A stretch of DNA of 64,000 nt, taken from Siniperca chuatsi. Lineage: Eukaryota; Chordata; Actinopteri; Centrarchiformes; Sinipercidae. The translations under genes and the position numbers were made by a program. Below the pieces are notes generated by a model that had not been told where the DNA came from, did not search any database, and worked only from the letters and a program-made list of their open reading frames with translations. Position 1 is the stretch's first letter, and the number at the start of each line of letters is the position of its first letter. Shown piece after piece: positions 21,717-34,406 of this stretch. Location of the stretch: contig NC_058058.1 in assembly GCF_020085105.1 (NCBI RefSeq), positions 8,023,175 to 8,087,174 of the forward strand. The letters are read 5' to 3'.

Positions 21717-23780
21717 CTTTTCTTTTTCATAGGATACAAACCTCAGTTGGATACAGCTTGTGCAAGGTTAAGACCAGTCCCAAAACACTTGGAGGCAACA
21801 AGCAGTTTTTCTTATTTATTTTTCAGATTTGAGGACAAGCATCACACTAGATCAGCAGTTTACAACCTGAGGAGTCACAAAATGATTCAAGGGATAAGAA
21901 CAAAAAAAATGCACAAAAATACTTATAGTGAATACTTTTACCTCTTCAGGCCTTTAAAAATCCCACAAATGAAACACTCTTTGGTTTAACTGCTGACAAC
22001 TTATGTGCACACTAAGGCCACGACCTGTGATGACGGGTCACAAGCTGAAAAGGTTGGCAATATAGTCTGACTGATTCTGATTTTTGAGGCTGATACCAAT
22101 AATAATATTTGAGTTAAAAAAAATCAAATACCGTATATTGAGTGATACTCATTTTTTTAAAGAAACGCATAAATTGGGCTGCAATTAACAATTGTTTTCA
22201 TTATTGATTAATCTGCTGATTATTTTCTTGATTAATTGATGAATCTTGTGTACAGAATGTCACAAAACTGTAAAAAGTGACCATTATAATTTCCCAGAGC
22301 CCAATGACGTCTTCTAATGTCCTGTTATATCTGACCAACAGTCTAAAACCCAAAGATATAGAGTTTACAATGATGTGAAATAGAGAAAAGCAGCAAACGA
22401 ATAATCGATTATCAAAATACTTGCTGATTTAATTATGTCAATTGATGAATCGGCTAACTGTTGCAGCTCCACACATGAACATTTCTGATGAGGATCCGTT
22501 CTATTTGTTTTTAAAAGAGTTGTGGTCAAGATATGTACTGAGCGGGACATTTTACAGCGGAAAAATAATCTTGTCAGTTCTCTCTGGTGAACAAACTATG
22601 TAACGGAGACATTTTCTATCTTTCATCTTTGTATTTCATGTTACTTATCAGCCAACATGTACAACGATACCAATATATCTGTGATAAGCTGATATATTGG
22701 TATCATTCGGGCTCTTGTGTGGAACCACTGGGTTGCTATTGAGTTGAACACTGTCTCTTTGTGTTTTGGTAATTGGGTTTAAGGTTTGTAATTGATACAA
22801 ACAAACCGTCTTCAATTTATTTTGAAGAAGTAAGAACAATTTTTTGAAATACATACAAGAATTATGAATAGAGATGCTTAGAATTAACTCAACCGTCTGG
22901 TCCAGCACATAACCGCTGTATTAAAAATTAAATGGAACATATTACAATTAACAGTGGGTGGAAGTGTGGCCTAGAGTGTCAGTGTATTTGCTCTTGACTA
23001 AATTATGGCATGCACCATAAAGCCCGTCTGTCTCTGTGAAACCAGCCCAAAGTTAATAACTGCCCATATGCAGGAAAACATTAGTCATGTTCAGTGCCAG
23101 TCTGGTGGGGGGAAAAACAAGCAGGCGTGTTTCCACAGCTTCCACCTCCACAAATATTTCCGCTGCATGCATCAGTGAGCTGTCACTCTCCTCCTGTGAT
23201 TGGTGCTGTGACATCCAGCCGGGCAGGACGGGACTCCAATGGAAACAAGCAGAGCGGGTGAAAGGAAGAGAGTGTTTCGCTTGGAAACTGCCATCTCAGT
23301 GTTCTCCCGATAGACAAATACGATTGGGAATTTGAGGAATTCGCAATGCGGTATGTTATTCCTACACAGTGTCAGGAAGAGGACAGGCCTGACATAACAC
23401 AGGCGGATGCAGCTGGTGCAGATAAACCCTCCACTGTAGATGGATGGGAGTGCAATCTCCAGCCATGTCATTTAGACAGAGTGAAACAGCATTAAATTAA
23501 GAGCAATGTGCACGCAGGAATGTCCCTTGGCGGTTGGATCATTGTTTTGACTTTGGCCTCAGTGTGTTTTTTAGGGACATTTTTCTCTTGACTGCTTTAA
23601 AACCAACCTTGAGAGCGTCTGAATGACAGCAGCCCACACAATGACTGCTTACTGCTTTGCTAAAAACATGACAGTGCCACATCAACCCTCACTAAACTCA
23701 GAATAGCACTTTACAGAGGCTCAACCGCATAAACAATTCTTTTACAATACATAACACGGTCTGATTTAGTGTCACAGACT
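21717..23780. other. LSM10 3' region and spacer
   Basis: No coding exon is seen. It includes the LSM10 3'UTR (end not located), a repeat at 22158-22480, and from 22481 to 23780 AT-rich DNA with no recognisable feature. No STK40 kinase exon was found, although STK40 sits here in human. Confidence 0.5.
22158..22480 (+). mobile_element. Short repeat with gggctgcaattaac ... gttgcagctcc ends
   Basis: Imperfect inverted ends and the internal text gattaatctgctgattattt and accaacagtctaaaaccc match further copies at about 33990-34270 and 47478-47846. Non-autonomous, of uncertain class. Confidence 0.6.
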
Positions 23781-23784
23781 CCAC

Positions 23785-24150
23785 CTGTGGTCAAAGAAGT
23801 ACTCAGATCCTTTACTTAAGTAAAAGTACCAGTACAACAATGTAAAAATACTCCACCCAAATAAAAGTCCTGCTTTCATTTTTTTTTACTTTAGTAAAAG
23901 TACATAAGTATTAGCAGCAAAATGTAGTAAAGTACTTGATTTGCAGAACAATGGTCCCTGTTATATATTGAATTATTAGATTGTTGTGTATGAATAAATG
24001 TGTAAACTGCATTTTACTGTTGAGGTGAAATTACTGTAGCTGTATCTACTTTATATACAGTTAGTTTAGTCTGGTGAGTCTAGGGGTCAGTCCCTTGGGG
24101 GTCGTGAGTTATTAATGAGGTAGGAAAGAAGAAAACACACATTTCTGCTA
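23785..24150 (+). mobile_element. Truncated CAGTGGTGGAA-family MITE
   Basis: It reads agtactcagatcctttactt and continues with the family body. It is cut off where a second, complete copy begins at 24152. Confidence 0.6.
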
Positions 24151-24151
24151 C

Positions 24152-25022
24152 CAGTGGTGGAAAGAAACTAAGTACATTTACTCAAGTACTGTACGTAAGT
24201 GCAATTCTGAGGTACTTGTACTTGAGTGTTTGTAGTTTGTTACTTTAAACTTCTACTCCACTACATTTCTGAGAGAAATATTGAACTTTTCACTCCACTA
24301 CATTTATCTGATAGCTTTAGTTACTTTACTGATTAAGACTTTACATAAAAAGCATATCATTAATTTAGAAAATACAAAACATTGTTAAAGATTAAACCTG
24401 TAGTTCCCAACCTTTTTGGCTTGTGACCTCTGATTTAAAAAAAACAAAAAAAAAAAACAGTTTTTAGTTGAGGCCCTGTGTCACACATTTAATATTTCTG
24501 AGTTGTTTTCAGTTTCACCAAAGAGACATTTCCTCTCCAAACTTCTCAGATGTTTTCATTTAAATGATGTCCAAGGCCCAAAGAAGTAAAATGTTCCGCT
24601 ATTTCACAAATAAAATCAAAGATTAGAGAAAAGTCCCACAAAAAATGAAAACAGATTTGTGTAGCAGAACTTTTTTTCTTCTTTCCTCCTCAGCTCACAA
24701 CCCCTCAGATTTATCTTGTGAACTAGCTCCACCTCGACCGGCTGCAACAGTAAAATACTATTTACACATTGATACATTAGTAGTAACAGCCTATTGACAT
24801 TATGTATATCAGCCACCAAGATAAAAGTCTTGTTGTTTTCAAACCTCAGACCTTGCTCAGAGGTCAGCATGAAAACAGTTTAGATCAGTTAAGATACAAT
24901 TAAGTAAGCTAAGACTATACTTAAAAATGATGAAATATAGTGGAGTAGAAGTATAAGTTGGCATAGTACTAGTACTTAATTACAGTACAGGAGTAAATGT
25001 ACTTAATTACTTTCCACCACTG
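24152..25022. mobile_element. Complete CAGTGGTGGAA-family MITE
   Basis: It begins CAGTGGTGGAAAG and ends CTTTCCACCACTG, perfect 13-bp inverted ends, with the typical agtact-rich subterminal sequence. It has no coding capacity. Confidence 0.75.
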
Positions 25023-25431
25023 GACTCCACCAAACAACAACACCTGCTGGTCTGCGCTTTGTGCCGCTCCACTGTTTGTTTAATAAACTCCGTTGCCTAT
25101 TTTTCCCTCCCTTGACGCTGAGATTAAAATACAAAGAGCTCCATTAATCCACGAGCCCCTGAAGCACCGCGGCCCTGTGCCCACAGCAGCCGACTAGTTA
25201 TTTCCTGTTCCACCCTCCTGGCTTAACAGTGAACAGACTTACTGTTTGTGGCCAGCAGAGGAGAGATCACCTCCCTCTGGTCAGCAGTGTGGCTCACATC
25301 TGCACAGAGGAGAAATATCTCCAGTTCTAAATGAGGACTCTATAGTGTAGTTTACCTGCATTTCTGGGGCTTTTTATTTTGGAGTCAGATGCCAGTGGTA
25401 CAGGCATGAGTTTTACTCATCTGTCTCTCAG

Positions 25432-25730
25432 GAAAAGGAAACACCTCCTCCTCAACACGAGTCTGCAGCATTTCTGGCTGGTCCTCCTCTAAAGGATGAC
25501 AGGGAGTGGATCATAGTGGAGGGCTGCTCCCTCTCCGGCAGTCCAGCAGCAACATCAGCTCCTCTGTCACGAACACTGAGTGACCGACAACCTCTCACCG
25601 CTTCTCTGTCCACATTATGGGATCTTATCCAAGTGTTGGCTGACAGACCAGGTCCAAATCTGGATCAAAATTTGTTTTTCAGTGGAAACTTTGTGTTCGT
25701 CAAGCTGTGCAGCTCTCATCCAGGACCAAG
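25432..25730 (+). other. Orphan exon-like open frame between LSM10 and EVA1B
   Basis: There is a good acceptor (gtctctcag before 25432) and a good donor (CCAAG|GTGAGT after 25730). Between them all 299 bases are open in one frame (99 codons plus 2 bases), reading ETPPPQHESAAFLAG, then KDDREWIIVEGC and FSGNFVFVKLCSS. GC content is higher than in the flanks. No known family is recognised. It does not continue in frame into either EVA1B coding exon, so it could be a 5'UTR exon of EVA1B, an exon of an unrecognised gene, or chance. Confidence 0.25.
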
Positions 25731-27060
25731 GTGAGTGATGGTCTGACTTCAGATGATGTTTATCTTTTGCTCTTTTTCTTCAAATATATTTAATTTTCAT
25801 GTAAATCAAACTTTTATTGCACATCACAGGGGGCTTTCTGTCAGGAAAATTGACTGTCAGACCTTTTTAGAAACTCAGATTTTTAACATTTTTACATTTT
25901 CACAAGGATCTTCCCAAATATACTACAATTGCTGCTGTCAGGCAGTAAACAAGGAAACAAACTAGTTTATTAGCAGGGCCTGCACCATGTTGTTTACAAT
26001 ACCACAGACCATAAAATTCTTTATAGTTGCAGTAGCTACAACGTGCCAAGAATCATCAACACTTTGAATATACATTCAAAGAGAAAACCCAGCTTGTTTC
26101 ATGTATTCTTACACTTTCTTGAGACCTCTTTTATTCACTTTCTACTGTGCTAGATGGAAGTATTTTTGACAGCAACTCCCTGTCTGAGAGACTGTAAACA
26201 TTTAGTGGAAGCAGGGTTGACTGCTGTTGTAAAATAACTTATTTGGTTTTCAGGTTTCATCTTTTGACTTAAATAGGATTATCTAAGGAGGAAGTGTGGG
26301 AGGGTTGAACGGGAGTACATTTTATGGGGTTACATAAAACAGCTACAGCTGCCGGGCTTTGCATGAGTATAGTTAAGTCGAGAAGTTATTGGACTTGTCT
26401 GGAAATGTTAGGTGTTAAATCTGTCTGCCCGAGACCGCGGCTGCATAAAATGGACATTTGTCTCCCTCTGGTATTTGTGTTGTGCTTCCAGCTCGGACAA
26501 ACCTCGCCACAAACTGCCTGAATTTCTGTGGAGCTCTGCATAAAAATATATGTATAGTGTTATTCTGTAAGTGAGAAAGCAGAACAAGAGTGCTTCTGCG
26601 AGGACACAGTTTTTTAAACTTATTAGTGTTGTTGCAAAGTCTCCATCTTATTGATTCTGTCTATAATTAAGTCCTAAAAATATCAACCTTTTTCCAACAG
26701 AAATCATCTTGTTTCAAGACATTTCCAGAAACGGGTGTCTGGAGCTTAAAACGTGAAAGAATAAGTCAGGTCACTGCACTAAAATAAAGAAAAACTAAAC
26801 TTGATTTTGCAATAAAACAACTGATTCACATTGGAAAAAAATATTCTTACTGTTTCAGTAAGAATATTTCAGTTCATGATGCTTGCACTTTCTTACCGAG
26901 TAACAAGACTGATTCTCTGAGTGTGAAGCCAGCAGCCTGTTAGCTTAGGTTAGGAAATAAAAAAGATTGTGCAAGACAAAATTATTAGTGTTTCAAAATG
27001 TTCTCAATTTTTTCTTGCCAAACACTGTTTAGTTTTACCTCTTCAGGCCTCTAAAAACTA
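25731..27060. other. Spacer without recognised features
   Basis: AT-rich, with short chance ORFs only. No repeat with clear ends is seen. Confidence 0.5.
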
Positions 27061-27671
27061 TTAAAGGAAAAACACTTATTCACTTTCTTGCCGTGCGTTA
27101 GTTGAGAAGATTGATTGACTCACATGTCTGCACACCAAATATAAAGCTATTAGCTTAGCATAAATACTGGAAACAGCTAGCCTGGTTCTGTCCAATGGTA
27201 ACAAAATCCACCTACCAACACCTCACTAAAGTTCACTAATTGTGAACATTGTGATTTGTTTAATCCGTACAAAAAATGTGTAAAAACAATATTTAGATGT
27301 TTTACAGGGGGTTATGTGCCAAACTATTTATTGGTCCAGAGCAACTGCCTGGCAACTGTCTGCTACAAGAAATATTTTGGCACTTAACTTTCCGTAAAAC
27401 AGCAAATTGTTGTTTTTAAACTTCGGTTTTAAACAAACAAGATATAACGTGTTATTAGCTTTATAGGTGCTATTAGGCGTATTTTCTACCTCTGCACTGA
27501 GCCAGGCTAGCTGTTTCCCTCTGTTTCCAGTCTTTATGCTAAAGCTAAGCTAACTGGCTGCTGGCTGTAGCTTCATATTTAGCGTACGAACACGAGAGTG
27601 GTATCAATCTTATCATCTAACTCTCGGCAAGAAAGCGAATATATCCCAAAAATGTCAAACTATTCCTTTAA
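27061..27671. mobile_element. Complete fold-back MITE
   Basis: The termini are TTAAAGGA at the left and ctattcctttaa at the right, with long inverted arms: cttgccgtgcgttagttgag and cagctagcctggttctgtcc in one arm, and their complements near 27500-27650. The arms converge on ctgcctggcaactgtctgc. Half copies lie at 10755-11093, 30090-30352 and 33428-33740. Confidence 0.75.
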
Positions 27672-28500
27672 AGACTCAAATTACAGAAAATATGGCTTGA
27701 TAAGAAGGTAATATCTGCAGTGTGATCAATGTTACAAGTTTGATAAATAGTCTGGTGGGCATGTAGAACTACTTGGTGTAAAGGCCAGTCTTTAATTAAA
27801 ACAAACACTGTTTGACTACACCAACTGAACCGAAAACTAAATTGCCCACTTATGCTGTTATGGTCTGGGGCTGCAAATTGAGGGTGCAGATGGAGTCGTG
27901 CTTCTTCTGTCTGTGAGTTAAATGCCGAACAGAAGGCAGTGCTGGTTGAGATCCACTGGTTCCCATGAGTCAGTGGACTTGAGTCAGCCACCAAACCAAC
28001 TAACAGTGTAATTGACACCCCCCAAAAAAAAAAAAGCCTTAGAGAGTTTACAGGGTCTGCCAAGAATCACCAGGATAAAGATCAGGGTGGGAGAGCAACT
28101 CAAGCCCCCAGTGGCCATGATTGGAGCAGGGCACGATTCTGTTGTCCCTGGAGAAAAAGCACCAGAAAGAAAAACATTCAGCTCCCACACACTTTGTTGT
28201 TGTAATGACAGGGAATGTGAGGGGGTGGGAAATATCATTCATCATGTTTACATCGAGCTTTACTGTAACCGTGGGACCATCTGTGACAGGGTTTCATACC
28301 AAATCCCCCACTTAAGCCTCATCTAACCCTCAGTTTCTCACTCGCTTAAAGGATCGGTTCACCCAAATTACATTTTTAGGGACTATTTGTTCTGTAGAAG
28401 GTAGCTTCAATGAGGTCTGTGGATTATTCAGTAACCAGGGATTGTTTCTGGAAAGACATACTTGTGTTGCTGTTGAGTTTTTGTTGGTTTGTCGGTCGGT
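27672..28500. other. Spacer without recognised features
   Basis: Several overlapping ORFs of 60-130 codons occur on both strands, but none has recognisable content or splice context. The longest, 27668-28063 minus, starts in the end of the fold-back element. Confidence 0.4.
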
Positions 28501-28503
28501 CAG

Positions 28504-28640
28504 TTGGTTTACCACTTTGGTCCAGACTGAATAATCTTAACAACTATTGGATCTATTGGCACAAAATCCAGATATTAATGGTCCCCACAGGAGGAATAAT
28601 GAATTTGGTGATTACCTTGACATTCCTCGAGCCTTAACCA
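28504..28640 (+). mobile_element. Fragment of the tggtccagactgaa repeat
   Basis: It matches the left part of the 14680-15215 element: ccactttggtccagactgaa, then caactattggat and a ggtgatta segment. Confidence 0.6.
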
Positions 28641-29000
28641 ACCCAACCAACGAGTACTAACCAATCAGAGAGAGTGCTGGCAGAAAGCTGGCAGGAAAAA
28701 AATTACGCATTTCACCACCATCCACAATTAGTTTAAATTTTTTGCAGCTGTGAGCAGCTCCTCTGCTTAATGCATTGCATTGTGGGACAATAGTGTGCAT
28801 CAACAACGCACATAAAAATTTGCATTCAGTCAGTATGCATTTCTAGAATGCATACTGACTTTTTTGAGTACACTTATTTTTGTCACTTTTCCAGTGTGAA
28901 CACACTACAGATCCAAAACCTGCTTAGATTTAGTTACAGTATGGAATTGGGACACAGCTCTTGCCTTGTTTATACATCATTTTGATATGACTTTCTCATA

Positions 29001-29510
29001 AGGCACCCTTTGTAAATGGTTTATAGGTTGTAACTAATGGCTTTATTAATGGTAACAAATAATTTACTAATGCTCTGTAGATCAGTAATAAGTCATTAAT
29101 TAGAACAACTTTTGGGTTGCCAGGCTGTGATAAATAGCTTAGCTTAATTACTTTGTCTTCTTAGATACTTCTTTAGTTCATCAAGACAACTTCTCCAATA
29201 ATGGACATTCATAATTCATAAATAACTTATTCAACATTTCCAAGTACAGTTGTGATGGATTATTGTAACAACACTTTATTAACCTTTACTAACGTTTATA
29301 TATTTATGACAAAAGTGAGAAACCAATGAGCTTTTATTAACAGATTACCAACATTTATAACTGCATTATTACCAAAAGATAAACACCAGCAAAAGGGATT
29401 ATCACAATGGGGAAAAAATGGTTCTGAATTAATGGCTTCTATAAAGCATTGTAGATTTATGATTTATTAATGATTAGTTACAACTTATAAACGCTTCATA
29501 AAAAGTGCCT
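29001..29510. mobile_element. MITE with AGGCAC inverted ends
   Basis: It begins aggcaccctttgtaaatggt and ttgtaactaat, and ends attagttacaacttataa then aaaagtgcct. The subterminal repeats (ggtttataggttgtaacta versus tagttacaacttataaac) are complementary. No ORF. Confidence 0.65.
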
Positions 29511-29869
29511 TACCAACATCAAACCCCATTTTCCTGGATGCTGGAAACAGCCTCCTCAGGCCCTGATGTCATAAATATAAACATCCTTATCGGACACAGA
29601 GGGCCCCGCATTGCTGTCCTCACCGCAGGCCTGAGTGTAAAACACTTATAAGGAACACAATGTCCTTGTCTGCTGACCTCTGACACCAGTTTAGATCACA
29701 GGAATGATGGGTGGGGAACACATTTTGTCACGCTCTTGGCATCTTGGATGAGCTCAGTCTTCCCTAGTGGGTTTAAAAGTGAGACTATTTGTTCCTTATT
29801 AAAGAATAGTGTATCAGACTGAAACATTAATGCTAAACCAACTGTCTGCTTGTGTTTGTTTGTGACAGG

Positions 29870-29955
29870 ATCTGTTGTTGGTGAATAGTGCAGGAGTTCA
29901 GTGTGCAAAAGAAAGTCCTGGAGATGGTAGATATTTGAACCCACAGTGAACCAGG
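29870..29955 (+). other. eva1b: EVA1B 5'UTR portion of exon 1
   Basis: An acceptor (tgtttgtgacag) precedes 29870, and the sequence up to the ATG at 29956 is non-coding. The EVA1B start codon is therefore probably in the second transcribed exon; the first has not been located. Confidence 0.4.
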
Positions 29956-31899
29956 ATGGAGCCTATTAAGCGAGACATGGAGCTGCTCAGTAACAGCATG
30001 GCGACCTACGCTCACATCAAAGGTAAAAACTCAGTGTCTATAACTGTGGTTCCCAAGGAGTGTAGGAAATAAGTCTCCAATGTCATACGGTAACGACAAA
30101 ACCACAAGTTGTCCTTTTTACACTTTGGTTTTGTTAATTAGTGAGCTTTCGAGTTGCAGGTAGGCGGATTTTGTTAACTTTGGACAGAGCAAGGCGAGCT
30201 GTTTCCAGTCTTTATGCTAAGCTAAGCTAACCAGCTGCCTTAGCTTCATATTTAGTGTACAGACATGTGTGGTATCAATCTTCTCATCTAACTCTCAGCA
30301 AGAAAGCAAATAAACATATTTCTCAAGATGCCAAACTATTTCTTTAAAATTGAGTTTGAAAGCACATTATTTTCAAGTCTGTCGTAAAACAATACTCACT
30401 ACACATACTCCATATGTACTTTAAAAGGGTTATCAGTTTATCATTCGCTGTAATTGTTCCTCCTATCCACTGGCCATTAAGACATACTTGGAGAAAAGCA
30501 GAAACATTGGGAGCCACTGATCTAGATCACTGCAGATCTCAACAGAAGATTTTTCTTTTGTGCTTTCAGAATTCATTTCACTGTCTAGCCTGAAACAGTT
30601 CGAGGGACTTTAGTATCCTGTTTTCTTTGGCTCTCACCACGGCTGTACTTTGACAGCGTATCTGCTCACACTGTTGAATTTCTGGTGCTCAAAAGTAGGC
30701 GGTAGAAAAATAATAGAGCAGACAAGCAAACACACGTACATGTGATTTAGTTGCAGTGGTGGAAGAAGTACGAATACACTGATGTAAAAATACTCCATGA
30801 CAAGTGAAAGTCCTGCATTCAAAACCTTACTTAAGTAACAGTTAATAAGTATTATAAGCAAAATGTAATTAAAGTAAAAGTACTCGTTCTGTGGAAAAAT
30901 ATGACATTATTAGACTGTTAACACTGATGTAATGATACATAAGCAGTGTTTTACTGTTGTAGCTTTTGGAGGTGGAGCTAGTGTTAACAACTTTATATAC
31001 TTTTGGGTAGTTTTGTCCAGTGTTCCCAACTTGAGTGTCACAAGATAAATCTGAAGGGTCGTGAGATTTTTATTTCAGTTCTTTGAGCCTCAGACTGTTT
31101 ATAAATTAAACAATCTGAGAAGTTTAGAGGGGAAATGTCTCTTCGGTGGAACTGGTAACAACTCATAGACCCAACTAGACACAGCTTTTTTTGTAATGAG
31201 CCAAAAAGTTTGGAAACCACTGGTTTAATCTTTAACAAGGCATTTTATTTTATAAGATTATTATAAATCTTTTTAATGTAAAATGTTAATCTGAAGATAA
31301 GCTAGTAACTGCAGCTGTCAGATAAATGTAGTGAAGCAAAAAGTACAATATTTCCCTCTGAAATTAAGTATAAAGTAGCAGAAAATGGAAATTCTCAAAA
31401 AGTTTCTCAAAATTGTACTTAAGTACACTGCTTAAGTAAATGTAGCCTACTTAGTTACTTTCCACCATTGTGTTTCTCTGCCCACACAGCCAATCCAGAG
31501 AGCTTCGCCCTCTACTTCATGATGGGCGTCTGTTTCGGCCTGCTCATGGCGCTGTGTCTCCTAGTGGCCGGCATCGCCTGCAGGACTCGCCGCCGCAGCA
31601 GGCCTCCCCCTTCCCCCGAGAGGAGACAGCTGAAGGAGTCCAGCGAGGAAGAGGAGGATGAGGAGGATGAGAGTATCGCAGAGGAGATCCCCAGAGTGAC
31701 AATGGGGCCCATGAGTGATCGCAGCAGCCAGTCTAACGGTACTCTGAGGAGCGTGAATGTGTTTGCGTCAGCCGAGGAGCTGGAGAAGGCACGACGCCTA
31801 GAGGAGAGGGAACGAATCGTCAGGGAGATCTGGAGGAACGGACAGCCAGACATCCTGGTCACAGGGACGGGGACTATTGGACGAGTGCATTACCACTAA
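29956..31899 (+). CDS. eva1b: Eva-1 homolog B (FAM176B)
   Basis: Two coding exons, 29956-30022 and 31490-31899, joined in phase after one base (AAA G|CC), 158 aa. The start MEPIKRDMELLSNSMATYAH and ANPESFALYF are hallmarks of the EVA1/FAM176 family. One transmembrane helix covers about residues 28-53 (MMGVCFGLLMALCLLVAGIA), followed by a basic stop-transfer RTRRRSR, an acidic run around 75-90 and the conserved C-terminal SAEELEKARRLEERERIVRE, IWRNGQPD and GTIGRVHYH. Family members are small membrane proteins connected with autophagy and apoptosis; EVA1B itself is poorly studied. The intron holds two repeats, and one of them ends 19 bp before exon 2. Confidence 0.96.
30090..30352. mobile_element. 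Right half of the fold-back MITE, EVA1B intron
   Basis: It matches the right arm of 27061-27671, including gagctttcgagttgcaggta, tatgctaagctaagctaacc and the terminal gccaaactatttctttaa. Confidence 0.65.
30754..31470. mobile_element. Complete CAGTGGTGGAA-family MITE at the 3' end of the EVA1B intron
   Basis: It begins cagtggtggaagaagta and ends tactttccaccattg. The element stops 19 bp before EVA1B exon 2, so part of the branch-point region is transposon-derived. Confidence 0.75.
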
Positions 31900-32759
31900 T
31901 AGACACTTGACGGTGCCCTAGAAATCCACCTCACAGACTGCAAAGGGCAGGACATACACAGGACATTGGATAGAGACCTTTTCACCTTGTATGGCAACCC
32001 GAAGTGTTCAATATTGAAATAAGGGACTGTACGAAAATGATTGGGGTGGTGAGGGGGGATGAACTTTGTGTTCCTTACCCCCACAGGGTTTTTAATGTTT
32101 TCTTTTAACCCTCCTCTTGATTCAGAAACAACACTAAGAGTCTACAGCCAGGAGCCACGAGCTAAATGCTAATGTCGGCATGCTAACATGTTCACAATGA
32201 CAATGCTAACATGCGGATGTTTAGCAGGTGTAATGTTTCACCATCGTAGTTTAGCATGTTAGCATGCTAACATTTGCTAATTAGCAAAAGCACAAAGTAC
32301 ATCTGAGGCTGATGGGAATGCCATTAGTTTTGCAGGTATTTGGTAATAAACCAAAGTATTGATGAATTGAAATGTTGACCTCATGGTGGCGCTAGATGAA
32401 AAGTCAGCGGATCATCAATGTCATTAGGATTTATCATCTGGGAACCATGAATGTCCGTACCAAATTTTGTGCCAATCCATCTAGTAGATGTTGAAATATT
32501 TCACTAGATAAGTGAAAACTTTGACCTGCTGGTGGCGCTAAAAAAGTCAGGGGATCCTGAAAGTCAGTAGGTTTAATCCTCTGGGGACCTTGAATGTGCA
32601 AACCTTCTTGGCAATCCATCAAATAGTTGTTGAGATATTTCAGTCTGGACCAAAGCAGTGGACTGACCATGGCTAAAAGAAACTGCAACACCGTCCACCG
32701 CCACAGTGTTAAAAAGGTCCAACTTGTTTACTCACGTACCCCAATTTAAATGAAATAAA
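31900..32759 (+). other. eva1b: Probable EVA1B 3'UTR
   Basis: It runs from the stop to an AATAAA at 32754-32759 and includes a reverse-oriented repeat at 32140-32690. Further AATAAA signals downstream (for example near 33035) could extend it. Confidence 0.45.
32140..32690 (-). mobile_element. Repeat with gttagcatgctaac core, EVA1B 3' region
   Basis: Reverse orientation: it opens with gctaaatgctaatgtcggca and ttagcatgttagcatgctaa, then carries tgatgggaatgccattagtt, and ends with atttcagtctggaccaaagc. It matches the 14680-15215 and 58670-59150 copies. Confidence 0.7.
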
Positions 32760-33427
32760 ATACAAATTTAGATGAGAAAAAAAAAAGTCTTTACCTTCAG
32801 CCAAAAGAAAAATTACAATACCCTCCCCCCTTTTCTGACGCCCGCTCCCTCCTAATAATGTTTGTACTGTCCCTGAATAACAAAGACATTATGAATTAAT
32901 CATATGAATAAATACAGACAAAATGTGCAGTATATCCATGATATTTTCAAATAATCAAATACATTTGTAAAACTCAGCTCAATGTTACGAGCTGAGTTTA
33001 CCTGTTCGTCCTGATTGAAAAGTGGCATTATGAAATAAAACAGTCTTTGGAGAAAAATAGCAAAAAGGGACATATTCAAACAAAAACTGTTGGACTAAAA
33101 TGAAACTTCCCATGAATGAACGCTCTCATTGTGAAAAGAAGCAGGATAAAATAACTACATAATAATGAGCTGAGTTAAAAAAAAATTATTAAATTATTTC
33201 ACAGTGTTACATATTTTGTCTGTATTTATTCATGTGGTTATTTATTTCAAAATGTCGTATTCATTAATTTAATATTGAACACCTTTTGTCTCCTTAGATT
33301 TTGCATTATATTGCTTGTGACATAAGACATATTTGGCTTCATCTGTATTTTACCATCTTTGCAATGTGAATAATTAAAAGTTTAACCACTTTTTGAATCA
33401 ACAACAGGGATGCATTGGATCTGTGAT

Positions 33428-33740
33428 TGTTTGTGTGTCAAACAATACGCTTATTTGCTTTCTTGAGAGTTAGATGAGAAAATTGATTACCACTCTTACA
33501 CCTGCATGGTGAGTATGAAACGTTAGCTGGAGCCGAGCGACGGTTAGCTAGATTAGCTTAGCACAAACACTGGAAACAGGTGGAAACAGCTAGCCTGGCT
33601 CTGTTCAAAGGTTTACTGGCACCTCGAAGTGTAAAAAGGACAACATGGTATCAATGTGAGATTGCCAGGCAACCAGGGACACTCCAGGAACTAACCGCCC
33701 AAAGAAATAGCTAGGCCCAGTAAAACACAAAATCTTTGTT
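33428..33740 (+). mobile_element. Left half of the fold-back MITE
   Basis: It reads gcttatttgctttcttgaga, gattagcttagcacaaacac, agctagcctggctctgttca and ttgccaggcaaccagggaca, matching the 27061-27671 family. Confidence 0.65.
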
Positions 33741-33754
33741 TAAGTTATTTTTCA

Positions 33755-34270
33755 ACAGTATTGGAAGAAGTAGCCTACTCACATCTTGTACTTAAGTAAA
33801 AGTAGTTGTACCACAGTGTAGAAATAGTCTAGTCTAAAAGTACTCATTATGCATAATGTCCCAGTTCAGAATAATGTATATTAAATTACTGGATTATAAT
33901 TATTGATGCATTAATATGTACATTACTTTAATGTTGCAGCTGGTAAAGGTGGTTAGACTACTTTATATACTTTATCTGCTGGGTACCCCCCATTGTTTTT
34001 CAATTAATTCTTCAAATTGCTTGATTTGTCTGACCAACAGTCTAAAAACCTAAAAATATTCCATTTAAAATGATGTAAAAGAGAAAAGCTGCCTCTCACA
34101 TTTTATAAACTTGAATCAAAGACTGTTTGGCCTTTAATTTGATAAATGACTTATACGATTAATCATGAATTAAAATGGCCGTTGATTACTTGTTAATCTA
34201 TGAATAATTGAATACATTCTTTCGGCTCTGGGAAATTGTGATGGGCATTTGACCAAATGATAATTTAAGA
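33755..34270. mobile_element. Two adjacent MITE fragments
   Basis: 33755-33985 is a partial CAGTGGTGGAA-family copy (agtacttaagt-like text). 33990-34270 is a partial copy of the 22158-22480 repeat (gtctgaccaacagtctaaaa). Confidence 0.5.
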
Positions 34271-34406
34271 AAATAATTTGTATATTATTCAAAAAGGGAA
34301 ACAGGCTGTTTCATGGTGGGTTAATCAGCTTCCCACAGAAACCCTCGAGTCTTTTCCCAGTTTGTGTCTCTGACCCCATCACTTCCTGTGTTTCCCTTGT
34401 CCACAG

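Noticed and set aside
27668-28063. 131-codon minus ORF
   Set aside because: It starts at a MITE end, has no recognisable motif and overlaps other chance ORFs.
31512-31862. 116-codon minus ORF antisense to EVA1B exon 2
   Set aside because: Low-complexity Ser run opposite the acidic tract of EVA1B; no independent support.
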